Source: Bacteroidales bacterium
GTDB lineage: Bacteria; Bacteroidota; Bacteroidia; Bacteroidales; UBA932
Reading direction: 5' to 3'
Assembly (NCBI GenBank): GCA_024398365.1
Contig: JAKSJG010000002.1
Span: 47,193 to 111,192, forward strand
Length of the DNA: 64,000 nt
Each line of letters begins with the position of its first letter. Positions within the stretch are counted from its first letter, which is position 1. The notes beneath the pieces were generated by a model. It worked only from the letters and a program-made list of their open reading frames with translations. It ran no database searches and was not told the DNA's origin. The position numbers and the translations under genes are program-made. Shown in pieces: positions 26,317-33,791 of the stretch.

Positions 26317-26335
26317 ATAATATAATATAATATAA
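26316..26335. repeat. Pentanucleotide tandem repeat (TATAA)4 at the CPBP protease start
   Basis: Four perfect TATAA copies lie immediately before, and overlapping by one base, the start codon of the CPBP protease gene. They fill the short leader, where a ribosome binding site would be expected. Copy-number change could alter translation. Confidence 0.8.
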
Positions 26336-26349
26336 TGTGTATATACCTA

Positions 26350-26380
26350 CAAAATTAAAACTATTTATTGTTTAATGCAA
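26350..26380 (-). promoter_or_regulatory. Promoter of the CPBP protease-hydrolase pair
   Basis: TAATTTTG (minus, 26350-26357) has TTG 20 nt upstream (26378-26380). Transcription would start near 26343, leaving a leader of about 27 nt made mostly of the TATAA repeats. Confidence 0.6.
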
Positions 26381-26479
26381 GCAATTTATCGTTTTATTTA
26401 ACACTTTTATGTCATAGTCCGGCGGAGAACATCATATCCCATTTTTTTGTAACTTCGCTTGATTATATCATTTGACGCC

Positions 26480-27676
26480 ATGAAACAGCTCATAAACCAT
26501 TTCACTGACAACGACCTCTACACCTTTACCTGCCAGTACTATGTGCTGGAGAAGTACCCCCGTGCCGAGGTGGAATACACTTTCTACGACCGCAACCATC
26601 AGATTTATCCGAAGGGTTTCGCGGAGCTCCTTCAGGAGCAGGTCAACTATATGGCCAATGTGGTCATCACGGACGAGGAGGTTGACTTCATGGCACGCAA
26701 GTGCGTCTGGCTGCCGCTCTGGTACTTCACCTTCCTCAAGGGTTACCGCTTCAATCCCAAGGAGGTGAGGATCTCCCAGGACGAGGAAGGACATCTCGAG
26801 ATCAACGTCCACGGCAAATGGTTCTCCACCATAATGTGGGAGATGCCTCTGCTCTCATCGATATCCGAGATCATGCACACTCTCCGCGGCGACCTAGAGC
26901 GTTACGACGCTGCACTTGAGGAGAAGCGCGCGAAGGACAAGATGGTCAGCATACTCAGCAACGGCCTCGTCCTCGGCGACATGGGAACACGCCGCCGCCT
27001 GAGCTTCGCCCACCAGGACATGGTGGTCAGAGTGATGAAGGAAGTTGCCGAATCGCAGCAGTGGCCGGGCAAGTTCACCGGCACCAGCAACGTATGGCTC
27101 GCCATGAAATATGGCTGCAGCCCTCTCGGCACAATGTCCCACCAGCTCATCTCATTCGAAGAGAACGTCAGCGGTCTGTTCGAGTGCAACTTCAACGTGA
27201 TGAAGAAATTCAGCGACGTATTTGACGGCGACAACGGCATCTACCTTTATGACTGCTTCGGCGACAAGGTATTCTTCTCCAACCTCTCCAAGAGGATGGC
27301 GATGATGTACAAGGGCCTGCGCGTTGACAGCGGCAACGAAGAGGAGCAGACCGAGAAAATCATAGAAAAATACAAGTCCCTCGGCATCGACCCGGCCACC
27401 AAGCAGGTGGTATTCAGCAACGGCCTCAACATCGACCGCGCCATCGAGATACACAAGTATTGCGCGGGACGTGTCCAGGACTCCTACGGTGTAGGCACCT
27501 TCCTGACCTGCGACGTCACAGGCTGCGAACCGATGAACATAGTGGTCAAGCTCACCCGCGGCCGCATCACCGAGCAGCGCGAATGGCATGACTGCGTCAA
27601 ACTCTCATGCAACACCGCCAAGACTCTCGGCAACGAAGCCAAGTGCAAGTACCTCATAAGCCAGTTACCCGAATAA
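26480..27676 (+). CDS. pncB: Nicotinate phosphoribosyltransferase
   Basis: This enzyme converts nicotinate and PRPP to nicotinate mononucleotide in the NAD salvage pathway. Family motifs are HFTDNDLYTFTCQYYV at the N-terminus, WEMPLLSSISEI, the substrate loop GTSNVWLAMKYG, TMSHQ with the His autophosphorylated in PncB, and the PRPP-site DCFGDKVF and VVFSNGLN. ATG 26480 gives 398 residues, the usual length; an upstream TTG is possible. A short gap of 18 nt separates it from the M48 protease gene. Confidence 0.95.
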   Translation: MKQLINHFTDNDLYTFTCQYYVLEKYPRAEVEYTFYDRNHQIYPKGFAELLQEQVNYMANVVITDEEVDFMARKCVWLPLWYFTFLKGYRFNPKEVRISQDEEGHLEINVHGKWFSTIMWEMPLLSSISEIMHTLRGDLERYDAALEEKRAKDKMVSILSNGLVLGDMGTRRRLSFAHQDMVVRVMKEVAESQQWPGKFTGTSNVWLAMKYGCSPLGTMSHQLISFEENVSGLFECNFNVMKKFSDVFDGDNGIYLYDCFGDKVFFSNLSKRMAMMYKGLRVDSGNEEEQTEKIIEKYKSLGIDPATKQVVFSNGLNIDRAIEIHKYCAGRVQDSYGVGTFLTCDVTGCEPMNIVVKLTRGRITEQREWHDCVKLSCNTAKTLGNEAKCKYLISQLPE

Positions 27677-27694
27677 CAAACACACAGACAAGAT

Positions 27695-28477
27695 ATGAAA
27701 CACACAATTATCGCAGGTTTCCTCGCAGCGGGAACCATCATGGCGACATCAGGCTGCAGCCTTCTGACAAGCATCAACTGGGACGCCTCCCAGCTCACGG
27801 CAGCAGCCTCAAACGTAATGACGGCAGCTTCCATCACTGACGAACAGATCGTGGAACTCAGCAAGCAGGCAGTGAAGCAGTACGACGCTGAGAACACCGT
27901 GGACACCGGTGTATATTACCAGCGCCTCAAGAAGCTCCTCGGCAAGACCACAGAGATCGAGGGCATCCCTATCAACTTCAAGGTATATAAACTCAACGAA
28001 GTGAATGCATTCGCCTGCGGCGACGGTTCCATCCGCGTTTACAGCGGTCTGATGGACATCATGGACGACGGCGAACTCATGGCCATCATCGGTCACGAGA
28101 TGGGTCACGTTGTACACAAGGACACCAAGAATGCGATGAAGAAGGCATACATGACCGCAGCAGCACGCGACGTGGTCAATGCAGCCGGCACACTCGGAGC
28201 CATCACAAAGACCCAGCTCGGCGACATCGCTGAAGCATACGTAGGCTCTCAGTACAGCCAGCAGCAGGAATTCGCAGCAGACGATTACGGCTTCAAGTTC
28301 TCCACTGAGATGGGCTTCAATCCTTACAGCATGGCCACAAGCCTCGAAAAACTCGTGCAGCTTGCCGGCAGCTCCAAGGCCTCCCTCGTACAGAAAATGT
28401 TCTCTTCGCACCCTGACAGTGCCGAAAGAGCGGCAAAAATGCGCGAAAAAGCTGATTCTTATACAAATAAGAAATAA
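27695..28477 (+). CDS. M48 family zinc metalloprotease lipoprotein
   Basis: A lipoprotein signal with lipobox TSGC anchors this 260-residue protein in the envelope. The zinc site is HEMGH (His134, His138), with the third ligand in QQEFAADDYGFKF. It resembles the E. coli YggG/LoiP and BepA catalytic domain without TPR repeats. Such enzymes degrade misfolded outer-membrane proteins. It follows pncB by 18 nt and precedes a gene with its own promoter. Confidence 0.93.
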   Translation: MKHTIIAGFLAAGTIMATSGCSLLTSINWDASQLTAAASNVMTAASITDEQIVELSKQAVKQYDAENTVDTGVYYQRLKKLLGKTTEIEGIPINFKVYKLNEVNAFACGDGSIRVYSGLMDIMDDGELMAIIGHEMGHVVHKDTKNAMKKAYMTAAARDVVNAAGTLGAITKTQLGDIAEAYVGSQYSQQQEFAADDYGFKFSTEMGFNPYSMATSLEKLVQLAGSSKASLVQKMFSSHPDSAERAAKMREKADSYTNKK

Positions 28478-28481
28478 TTAT

Positions 28482-28489
28482 TATATTTG
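28482..28489 (+). promoter_or_regulatory. Bacteroidota -7 element for the DUF1508 gene
   Basis: TATATTTG lies 31 nt upstream of the DUF1508 start, just after the M48 protease stop. No standard -33 element is visible. Confidence 0.5.
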
Positions 28490-28520
28490 TAACGAAACTA
28501 AATTATTAAAACTCAATACA

Positions 28521-28850
28521 ATGGGAAAATTTGAAATCACAGTCAGGAAGAACGGCGAGTTCCAGTTCAACCTCAAGGCCACCAACGGTCAGGTAATCCT
28601 CACCAGCGAAGGTTACACAACAAAGGCAGCATGCCTCAACGGTATCGAATCAGTAAAGAAGAACGCCAAGGAAGAAAAGCGTTTTGAAACCCTCGTTGCA
28701 AAGAACGGCAAGCCTTACTTCAACCTCAAGGCTACCAACGGTCAGGTTATCGGCCAGAGCCAGATGTACGCTTCTGAAAAGAACTGCGCCAACGGTATCG
28801 CATCCGTTATGAAGAACGCTCCTGAAGCAGAAGTCGTAGAAGCTATCTAA
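28521..28850 (+). CDS. DUF1508 (YegP-like) protein with two repeats
   Basis: This 109-residue soluble protein consists of two tandem DUF1508 units. The first contains GEFQFNLKATNGQVILTSEGY, the second GKPYFNLKATNGQVIGQSQMY, each ending in a C-x-NGI helix (CLNGIESVKKNA, CANGIASVMKNA). The codons used are those of strongly expressed genes in this window. The function is unknown; YegP relatives are small beta-rich proteins. A TonB-like lipoprotein gene follows after 10 nt. Confidence 0.92.
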   Translation: MGKFEITVRKNGEFQFNLKATNGQVILTSEGYTTKAACLNGIESVKKNAKEEKRFETLVAKNGKPYFNLKATNGQVIGQSQMYASEKNCANGIASVMKNAPEAEVVEAI

Positions 28851-28860
28851 CATAAGATTG

Positions 28861-29433
28861 ATGAAGAGGATACTTTTCACGGCATTTGCCCTGTCCTGCC
28901 TTCTTGCCTTCAGTTCCTGCAAGCGTCAGTCAGCTCCGGCGGTTGCCGGATCAGATGAAGAGCTGCTGGAAGATGCTGCCTTGGGAATGGACATGTTCGA
29001 AGATGCATCCGGTGAGGATGCCGTCGAAGAAGAAGTCCCGGAGGAGAATGCGGAAGACACTGCCGAAAACGAGGAGTTTGAAGAGAACATGCCTCTGAGC
29101 TATTCCGAAGTCGATACCAAACCGATATTCGAAAGCAAGAGCGACACCACCTTCCGTGACTGGATTGCAGAGCGCATACAATATCCCGAGAAAGCTGTCG
29201 GAAACGGCAAATCGGGAACGGTTATGGCGCAATTCACAGTTGACACCCTCGGAAAGGTATCCGATATCAAGATATTACGGAGCGTTGACCCGGCGCTTGA
29301 CTCAGAAGTCATCCGCGTTCTGGCCTCATCACCTGACTGGAAATCAGCCTCACACGAGGACAGTCTGGTCGCTGTGAGCTACGTGATTCCGGTGAAATTC
29401 ACCGCTCCGAAAAAAAAGATCAGGCGCAAATGA
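28861..29433 (+). CDS. Lipoprotein with TonB C-terminal-like domain
   Basis: A lipoprotein signal with lipobox FSSC is followed by a strongly acidic stretch (about residues 32-80, rich in Glu and Asp) and a TonB-like C-terminal domain (about 95-185). The domain has IQYPEKAVGNGKSGTVMAQFTVDTLGKVSDIKILRSVDPALDSEVIRV, which matches the family; only part of the pattern is quoted in the motifs RIQYPEKA and GTVMAQFTV. Normal TonB is held in the inner membrane by a helix and a Pro-rich spacer. Here the anchor is a lipid and the linker is acidic, so a true energy-transducing role is doubtful. Confidence 0.8.
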   Translation: MKRILFTAFALSCLLAFSSCKRQSAPAVAGSDEELLEDAALGMDMFEDASGEDAVEEEVPEENAEDTAENEEFEENMPLSYSEVDTKPIFESKSDTTFRDWIAERIQYPEKAVGNGKSGTVMAQFTVDTLGKVSDIKILRSVDPALDSEVIRVLASSPDWKSASHEDSLVAVSYVIPVKFTAPKKKIRRK

Positions 29434-29473
29434 AATTTTTTTAAAATAATTATTTTTTATTCCAAAAACTTAC

Positions 29474-29481
29474 TACATTTG
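29474..29481 (+). promoter_or_regulatory. Bacteroidota -7 element for the small acidic lipoprotein
   Basis: TACATTTG lies about 93 nt upstream of the start codon at 29574, leaving an unusually long leader for this genome. No -33 match is clear. Confidence 0.5.
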
Positions 29482-29573
29482 CGGCAACTATAAACAAGTG
29501 CCCCAGTTGGAGGCAAACTATTTATTGAGAATAAAAGTTTTATTATATCATTAACCTTAAACAAATTAAAAAA

Positions 29574-29783
29574 ATGAAGAAAGTATCTGTATTGGCTCTC
29601 GTAGCAGCTGTTGCTATGCTTGCTGTATCTTGCAAGAACCAGCCTAAGGAAGAAGAAGTTGTAGTTGAAGAACCAGTAGTAGAAGAAGTAGTTGAGGCTG
29701 CTGAAGAAGCTACTGAAGCTGTTGAAGAAGTAGTTGAAGAAGCTGCTGAAGCTGTTGAAGCTGCTGCTGAGACCGCTGAATAA
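29574..29783 (+). CDS. Small Glu/Val/Ala-rich lipoprotein
   Basis: This 69-residue precursor has a signal peptide ending in lipobox AVSC. The mature 50 residues are nearly all Glu, Val and Ala in a regular repeat (EEVVEAAEEATEAVEEVVEEA), predicting one acidic amphipathic helix or coiled coil. It recalls abundant small envelope lipoproteins such as Lpp, but no homology is claimed. It has its own promoter, a long leader and a strong terminator, which points to high expression. Confidence 0.8.
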   Translation: MKKVSVLALVAAVAMLAVSCKNQPKEEEVVVEEPVVEEVVEAAEEATEAVEEVVEEAAEAVEAAAETAE

Positions 29784-29800
29784 TTTATTCAACGACATCA

Positions 29801-29843
29801 AAAATAAGCGATCTGACTACCAAGTCAGATCGCTTATTTTTTT
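29801..29843. terminator. Bidirectional terminator whose stem overlaps the hisS 3' end
   Basis: AAAATAAGCGATCTGACT (29801-29818) pairs perfectly with AGTCAGATCGCTTATTTT (29823-29840) around a 4-nt loop, followed by further T residues. It ends transcription of the small lipoprotein gene. The right arm also encodes the last residues of HisS (KKISDLTW). Confidence 0.9.
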
Positions 29844-31199
29844 GGCATCTTCCTTCCGTTGTTCTCCGGTCGAAAGATTCTTGATGCTCACCACTCCTTC
29901 GGCCATCTCGTCGCCGCCCACGATTGCGAGGTACTTTATTCCCTTGCGGTCGGCATAGTCGAACTGCTTCTTGAGTTTGGTCGCATCCGGATATATCTCG
30001 CAACGGACTCCACGGGCACGGAGCTGTGCGGCTATAGGAATGACATAGGCTGTCTCGGCCTCTCCCATATTGGTAAAGAGGATGTCAGCCGTACCGTTGA
30101 TGTCCTTAGGGAAGAGATCGAGGCCCTTGAGCACGTCATAGATGCGGTCCGCACCAAATGAAATGCCCACTCCTGACATGTCAGGAAGGCCGAAGATGCC
30201 GGTAAGGTCATCGTAGCGGCCGCCACCGCAGATGCTGCCGATCTCGAAATCCTTGGCCTTGACTTCGAAGATCGCACCTGTATAATAATTAAGGCCGCGG
30301 GCGAGGGAAAGATCCAGCTGAACCTCGGACTTGATACCCGCATTGGAGATGAGTCCGAACAGGGTCCTGATCTCCTCGATACCCTTCATGCCCACCTCAG
30401 AGGCGGCGAGCACTTCACTCATCTTCGCGATCTTCTCATCGGTCGTGCCTTCGAGCAGAAGGACAGGCTCAATGATGGAGATGGCATTTTCCGTAAGTTC
30501 CTTCTCGCGGAGCTCCTCCTTGACTGCATCCAGGCCTATCTTGTCGATCTTGTCGATTGCCACGGTGATGTCCACCATCTTGTCAGGCTGGCCGCATACC
30601 TCGGCGATACCTGCAAGTATCTTGCGGTTGTTGATCTTGACGCACACATTGATGCCCATCTTGCCGAATACCTCGTCAACTATCTGAACGAGCTCGAGTT
30701 CGTTGATGAGGGACTTGCTTCCGATGACATCCACGTCGCACTGGTAGAATTCGCGGTAGCGGCCCTTCTGAGGACGGTCAGCACGCCATACCGGCTGTAT
30801 CTGATAACGCTTGAACGGGAATGATATCTCATTCTGATGCTGAACCACGAATCTTGCGAAAGGCACGGTAAGGTCATAGCGCAGACCCTTTTCGCACACC
30901 TTGAGGGAAAGAGCATTGCTGTTCATCCTGGTGCCCTCTTCGGTCTGCATCTCGTAAGACTTGAAATCTATGCCGGAGAAAGCGTCCCCGGAGTTGAGCA
31001 CCTTGAAGAGGAGTTTGTCACCCTCGTCGCCGTATTTGCCGAGCAGGGTGCTGAGGTTCTCGATAGAAGGTGTCTCAATGCACTGGAATCCATATTTTGC
31101 GAATACACTCCTGACCGTGTTGAAGATGTAGTTGCGTCCTACCATCTCTACAGGGCCGAAATCACGTGTACCCTTTGGAATTGAAGGTTTTTGAGCCAT
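29817..31199 (-). CDS. hisS: Histidyl-tRNA synthetase
   Basis: This class II synthetase charges tRNA-His. The start [16 protein letters not shown] gives 460 residues. Motif 1 (PKGTRDF), motif 2 ([26 protein letters not shown]), the histidine-A motifs [10 protein letters not shown] and motif 3 ([19 protein letters not shown]) are present, along with the C-terminal anticodon-binding domain. It begins 4 nt after the NfnB stop, so it is probably co-transcribed with the nfn genes. Its last codons lie within a terminator stem. Confidence 0.96.
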   Translation of the reverse strand: MAQKPSIPKGTRDFGPVEMVGRNYIFNTVRSVFAKYGFQCIETPSIENLSTLLGKYGDEGDKLLFKVLNSGDAFSGIDFKSYEMQTEEGTRMNSNALSLKVCEKGLRYDLTVPFARFVVQHQNEISFPFKRYQIQPVWRADRPQKGRYREFYQCDVDVIGSKSLINELELVQIVDEVFGKMGINVCVKINNRKILAGIAEVCGQPDKMVDITVAIDKIDKIGLDAVKEELREKELTENAISIIEPVLLLEGTTDEKIAKMSEVLAASEVGMKGIEEIRTLFGLISNAGIKSEVQLDLSLARGLNYYTGAIFEVKAKDFEIGSICGGGRYDDLTGIFGLPDMSGVGISFGADRIYDVLKGLDLFPKDINGTADILFTNMGEAETAYVIPIAAQLRARGVRCEIYPDATKLKKQFDYADRKGIKYLAIVGGDEMAEGVVSIKNLSTGEQRKEDAKKISDLTW

Positions 31200-31203
31200 A
31201 ATA

Positions 31204-32592
31204 TTATTGTTTGTTTCTGATATATTCATCTATTGCGGCGGCAGCCCTGCGGCCGGCGCCCATTGCCAGTATCACCGTTGCTGCACCTGTCACTGCATCG
31301 CCTCCGGCGAAAATGCCCTGGCGTGTCGTGGCGCCATCCTCCGAAGCCACTATGCAGCCGCGGCGGTTGATCTCCAGTCCGGAAGTCGTGCTTGAGATGA
31401 GCGGATTCGGCGAAGTGCCCAGAGCCATGATTACCACATCCGCCTCGATGTCAAACTCCGAGCCTTCCACAGGCACCGGACTGCGGCGTCCGCTCTCATC
31501 CGGCTCCCCGAGTTCCATCTGCAGGCAGCGCAGACCCTTCACCCATCCGCGACCATCATCCAGGACAGCCACAGGGTTGGTGAGGAGGCGGAACTCAATC
31601 CCCTCCTGCTTTGCGTGATGCACTTCCTCGACGCGGGCGGGAAGCTCCTTTTCGGTACGTCTGTACACTATAGTGACATGCGAACCGAGGCGGAGAGCCG
31701 TGCGTGCCGCATCCATTGCGACATTGCCGCCTCCCACCACCGCCACATTGCGGCCAATGCGTATCGGAGTATCACTCTCTGCGGAATATGCCTGCATCAG
31801 ATTGCTGCGGGTAAGGTATTCGTTGGCCGAAAAGACACCGTTGAGGTTCTCTCCCGGTATGCCCATGAACTTCGGCAGCCCGGCGCCGGAGCCCACGAAC
31901 ACGGCCTCGAAGCCTTCCTTATCCATAAGCTCGTCTATGGTGACAGTGCGGCCGATGACGACATTGGTCTCTATCTTCACGCCAAGCCTGCGGACATTGT
32001 CAATCTCAGGAGCCACCACCTTGTCCTTCGGAAGCCTGAACTCCGGAATGCCGTACTGCAGCACGCCGCCGGCCTTGTGGAGCATCTCGAAGATGGTCAC
32101 GTCATAGCCCATCCTGGCAAGGTCGCTGGCACACGCCAGACCTGAAGGGCCGCTGCCGACCACAGCCACCTTATGCCCGTTGGATGCAGCCCTGTCTGCC
32201 GCGAAGACGCCGTTCTCCCGGCTCCAGTCTGCCACAAAACGCTCCAGGCGTCCTATACTGACAGCCTCGCCCTTTTTTCCGAGCACGCAGCCGGACTCGC
32301 ACTGAGTCTCCTGCGGGCATACTCGTCCGCAAACTGCAGGCAGCGAACTGTCCTGAGCTATGATATGCGCCGCAGAAGCGAAATCCCCATCCTTCACCCT
32401 GGCCACGAAGGCAGGTATCTGAATATGCACCGGACAATGCTGAACGCACTGAGGATCCTTGCAGTTCAGACAGCGTGCCGCCTCCGCCACAGCCTCGAGC
32501 CTGTCGTAGCCGTAGCACACTTCATCAAAATTCTTCGCTCTTGCTAGAGGGTCCTGCTCACGTACAGGCACTTTCTTGAATCTGTCCATCAT
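31204..32592 (-). CDS. nfnB: NADPH-binding subunit of Nfn-type ferredoxin:NADP oxidoreductase (GltD-like)
   Basis: This flavoprotein has an N-terminal 4Fe-4S region ([17 protein letters not shown], then [15 protein letters not shown]), an FAD-binding motif [16 protein letters not shown] and an NADPH-binding motif [15 protein letters not shown], the layout of GltD and NfnB. The companion NfnA gene directly upstream makes Nfn the better call than glutamate synthase. Nfn balances reduced ferredoxin, NADH and NADPH by electron bifurcation. The start is set at 32592, where ATG overlaps the NfnA stop (TGATG); the next ATG (32589) is equally possible. About 462 residues. Confidence 0.88.
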   Translation of the reverse strand: MMDRFKKVPVREQDPLARAKNFDEVCYGYDRLEAVAEAARCLNCKDPQCVQHCPVHIQIPAFVARVKDGDFASAAHIIAQDSSLPAVCGRVCPQETQCESGCVLGKKGEAVSIGRLERFVADWSRENGVFAADRAASNGHKVAVVGSGPSGLACASDLARMGYDVTIFEMLHKAGGVLQYGIPEFRLPKDKVVAPEIDNVRRLGVKIETNVVIGRTVTIDELMDKEGFEAVFVGSGAGLPKFMGIPGENLNGVFSANEYLTRSNLMQAYSAESDTPIRIGRNVAVVGGGNVAMDAARTALRLGSHVTIVYRRTEKELPARVEEVHHAKQEGIEFRLLTNPVAVLDDGRGWVKGLRCLQMELGEPDESGRRSPVPVEGSEFDIEADVVIMALGTSPNPLISSTTSGLEINRRGCIVASEDGATTRQGIFAGGDAVTGAATVILAMGAGRRAAAAIDEYIRNKQ

Positions 32593-33443
32593 CAGCCCCT
32601 CCCTATTCTGCATTTGTGATCCGCCTCTATCTCCTGGTCGCGGTAGAGCGTCTGACGGCGCATCGCCTCATCGAAATCCACCTTGTAGCCATCGAATTCA
32701 GGGCCGTCAACGCAGGCGAACTTCGTCTGCCCGGCCACCGTCACGCGGCAGGCACCGCACATGCCAGTGCCGTCAACCATGAGCGTATTGAGACTGACCG
32801 TCATCAATATTCCCTTGCCGCGGAGAGCCTCCGTGGCAAATTTCATCATTATCATAGGACCTATGGCCACAGCATTGTCGTAGTGACGTCCCTCTGCCAG
32901 CAGACGGTTGATCACTCCGGTGACCATACCCTTCTCCCCTGCCGAACCGTCGTCGGTGCAGATGTAGAGATTGTCGCAGACCGCCGCCATCTCCTCGCGG
33001 AAAATCAGCATATCGGCATTCTTTGCGCCTATGATGACATCCACCTTGACACCTCTGGAGTGCAGGTATTTCACCTGTGGATATACCGGAGCGGCACCGA
33101 GGCCGCCGGCAATGAACAGGAATCTGGAAGCCTCCAGCAGGGAATCGTCCCAGTCCATGAACTCGGAAGGCCTGCCGAGAGGTCCAACAACATCTGTGAA
33201 GCAGTCGCCCTCCTCCATGGAGCAGATCAGGCGGGTGGATGCGCCAACCGCCTGAGTGCATATCGTAACCAGTCCCTTATCCTTGTCAAAATCGCAGATT
33301 GTCAGAGGGATGCGTTCCCCCTGCTCCCTGGCGCGCACAATGAGGAACTGGCCCGGAGCAGCCGCTGCGGCAAGCCTCGGGGCCTCCACGTCCATCAGAG
33401 TGACAAGCGGATTGAGGACCCTTTTCTTTACTATCCTGTACAT
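32592..33443 (-). CDS. nfnA: NADH/FAD-binding subunit of Nfn-type oxidoreductase
   Basis: This 283-residue protein belongs to the dihydroorotate-dehydrogenase electron-transfer/sulfide dehydrogenase family. An N-terminal FAD barrel (PGQFLIVRA, RIPLTI) is followed by the NAD lobe (FIAGGLGAAPVYPQVK, TDDGSAGEKG). The C-terminal 2Fe-2S site is MVDGTGMCGACRV and KFACVDGPEFDG, diagnostic of NfnA. It works with NfnB in transfer of electrons between NADH, ferredoxin and NADPH, typical of strict anaerobes. It starts 6 nt after the HMA gene stop, in the same transcript direction. Confidence 0.88.
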   Translation of the reverse strand: MYRIVKKRVLNPLVTLMDVEAPRLAAAAAPGQFLIVRAREQGERIPLTICDFDKDKGLVTICTQAVGASTRLICSMEEGDCFTDVVGPLGRPSEFMDWDDSLLEASRFLFIAGGLGAAPVYPQVKYLHSRGVKVDVIIGAKNADMLIFREEMAAVCDNLYICTDDGSAGEKGMVTGVINRLLAEGRHYDNAVAIGPMIMMKFATEALRGKGILMTVSLNTLMVDGTGMCGACRVTVAGQTKFACVDGPEFDGYKVDFDEAMRRQTLYRDQEIEADHKCRIGRG

Positions 33444-33449
33444 CCGGCC

Positions 33450-33773
33450 CTACTTTTTTGCAGATGGAGCCGGTGTCACAATCTTTGCGTCGTAACCGAG
33501 CTTCTCAATGGCAGCCTCAAGCTTCTTGACGTCAGTCTTGCGTGTATCATACTTGATCCAGACGGTCTTGTCTGCAAGAGTGACCTTCATATCCTTGATG
33601 CCCTCTGTGAAAGGCAGGTTTGCCTCAACCTTCTTCACACAGTTCTTGCAGTCGATGGTGGTGACGAAAGTAACTTCAGCAATATTCTTCTGAGCCTTCT
33701 TCTTGGCAGCCGCCTCAAAGCAGCAGAGCACTGAAAGCATTGCAACAAGTGTGAGAACGATAATCTTTTTCAT
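33450..33773 (-). CDS. Secreted heavy-metal-associated (HMA) domain protein
   Basis: A signal peptide (about residues 1-23, ending EAAA) precedes an HMA domain with the metal site DCKNC (Cys42, Cys45), then beta-alpha-beta-beta-alpha-beta strands ending KLEAAIEKLGYDAKIV. It has a basic start and a Pro/Ala/Lys tail. It should bind Cu+ or a similar ion in the periplasm. The TonB-dependent receptor gene is 18 nt upstream in the same direction, an arrangement common in Bacteroidota and consistent with metal handling. Confidence 0.9.
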   Translation of the reverse strand: MKKIIVLTLVAMLSVLCCFEAAAKKKAQKNIAEVTFVTTIDCKNCVKKVEANLPFTEGIKDMKVTLADKTVWIKYDTRKTDVKKLEAAIEKLGYDAKIVTPAPSAKK

Positions 33774-33791
33774 ATTAACTGTATTTAAATA

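Noticed and set aside
32616-33734. Plus-strand ORF of 372 codons opposite nfnA and the HMA gene
   Set aside because: It shadows two genes with intact cofactor and metal-binding sites.
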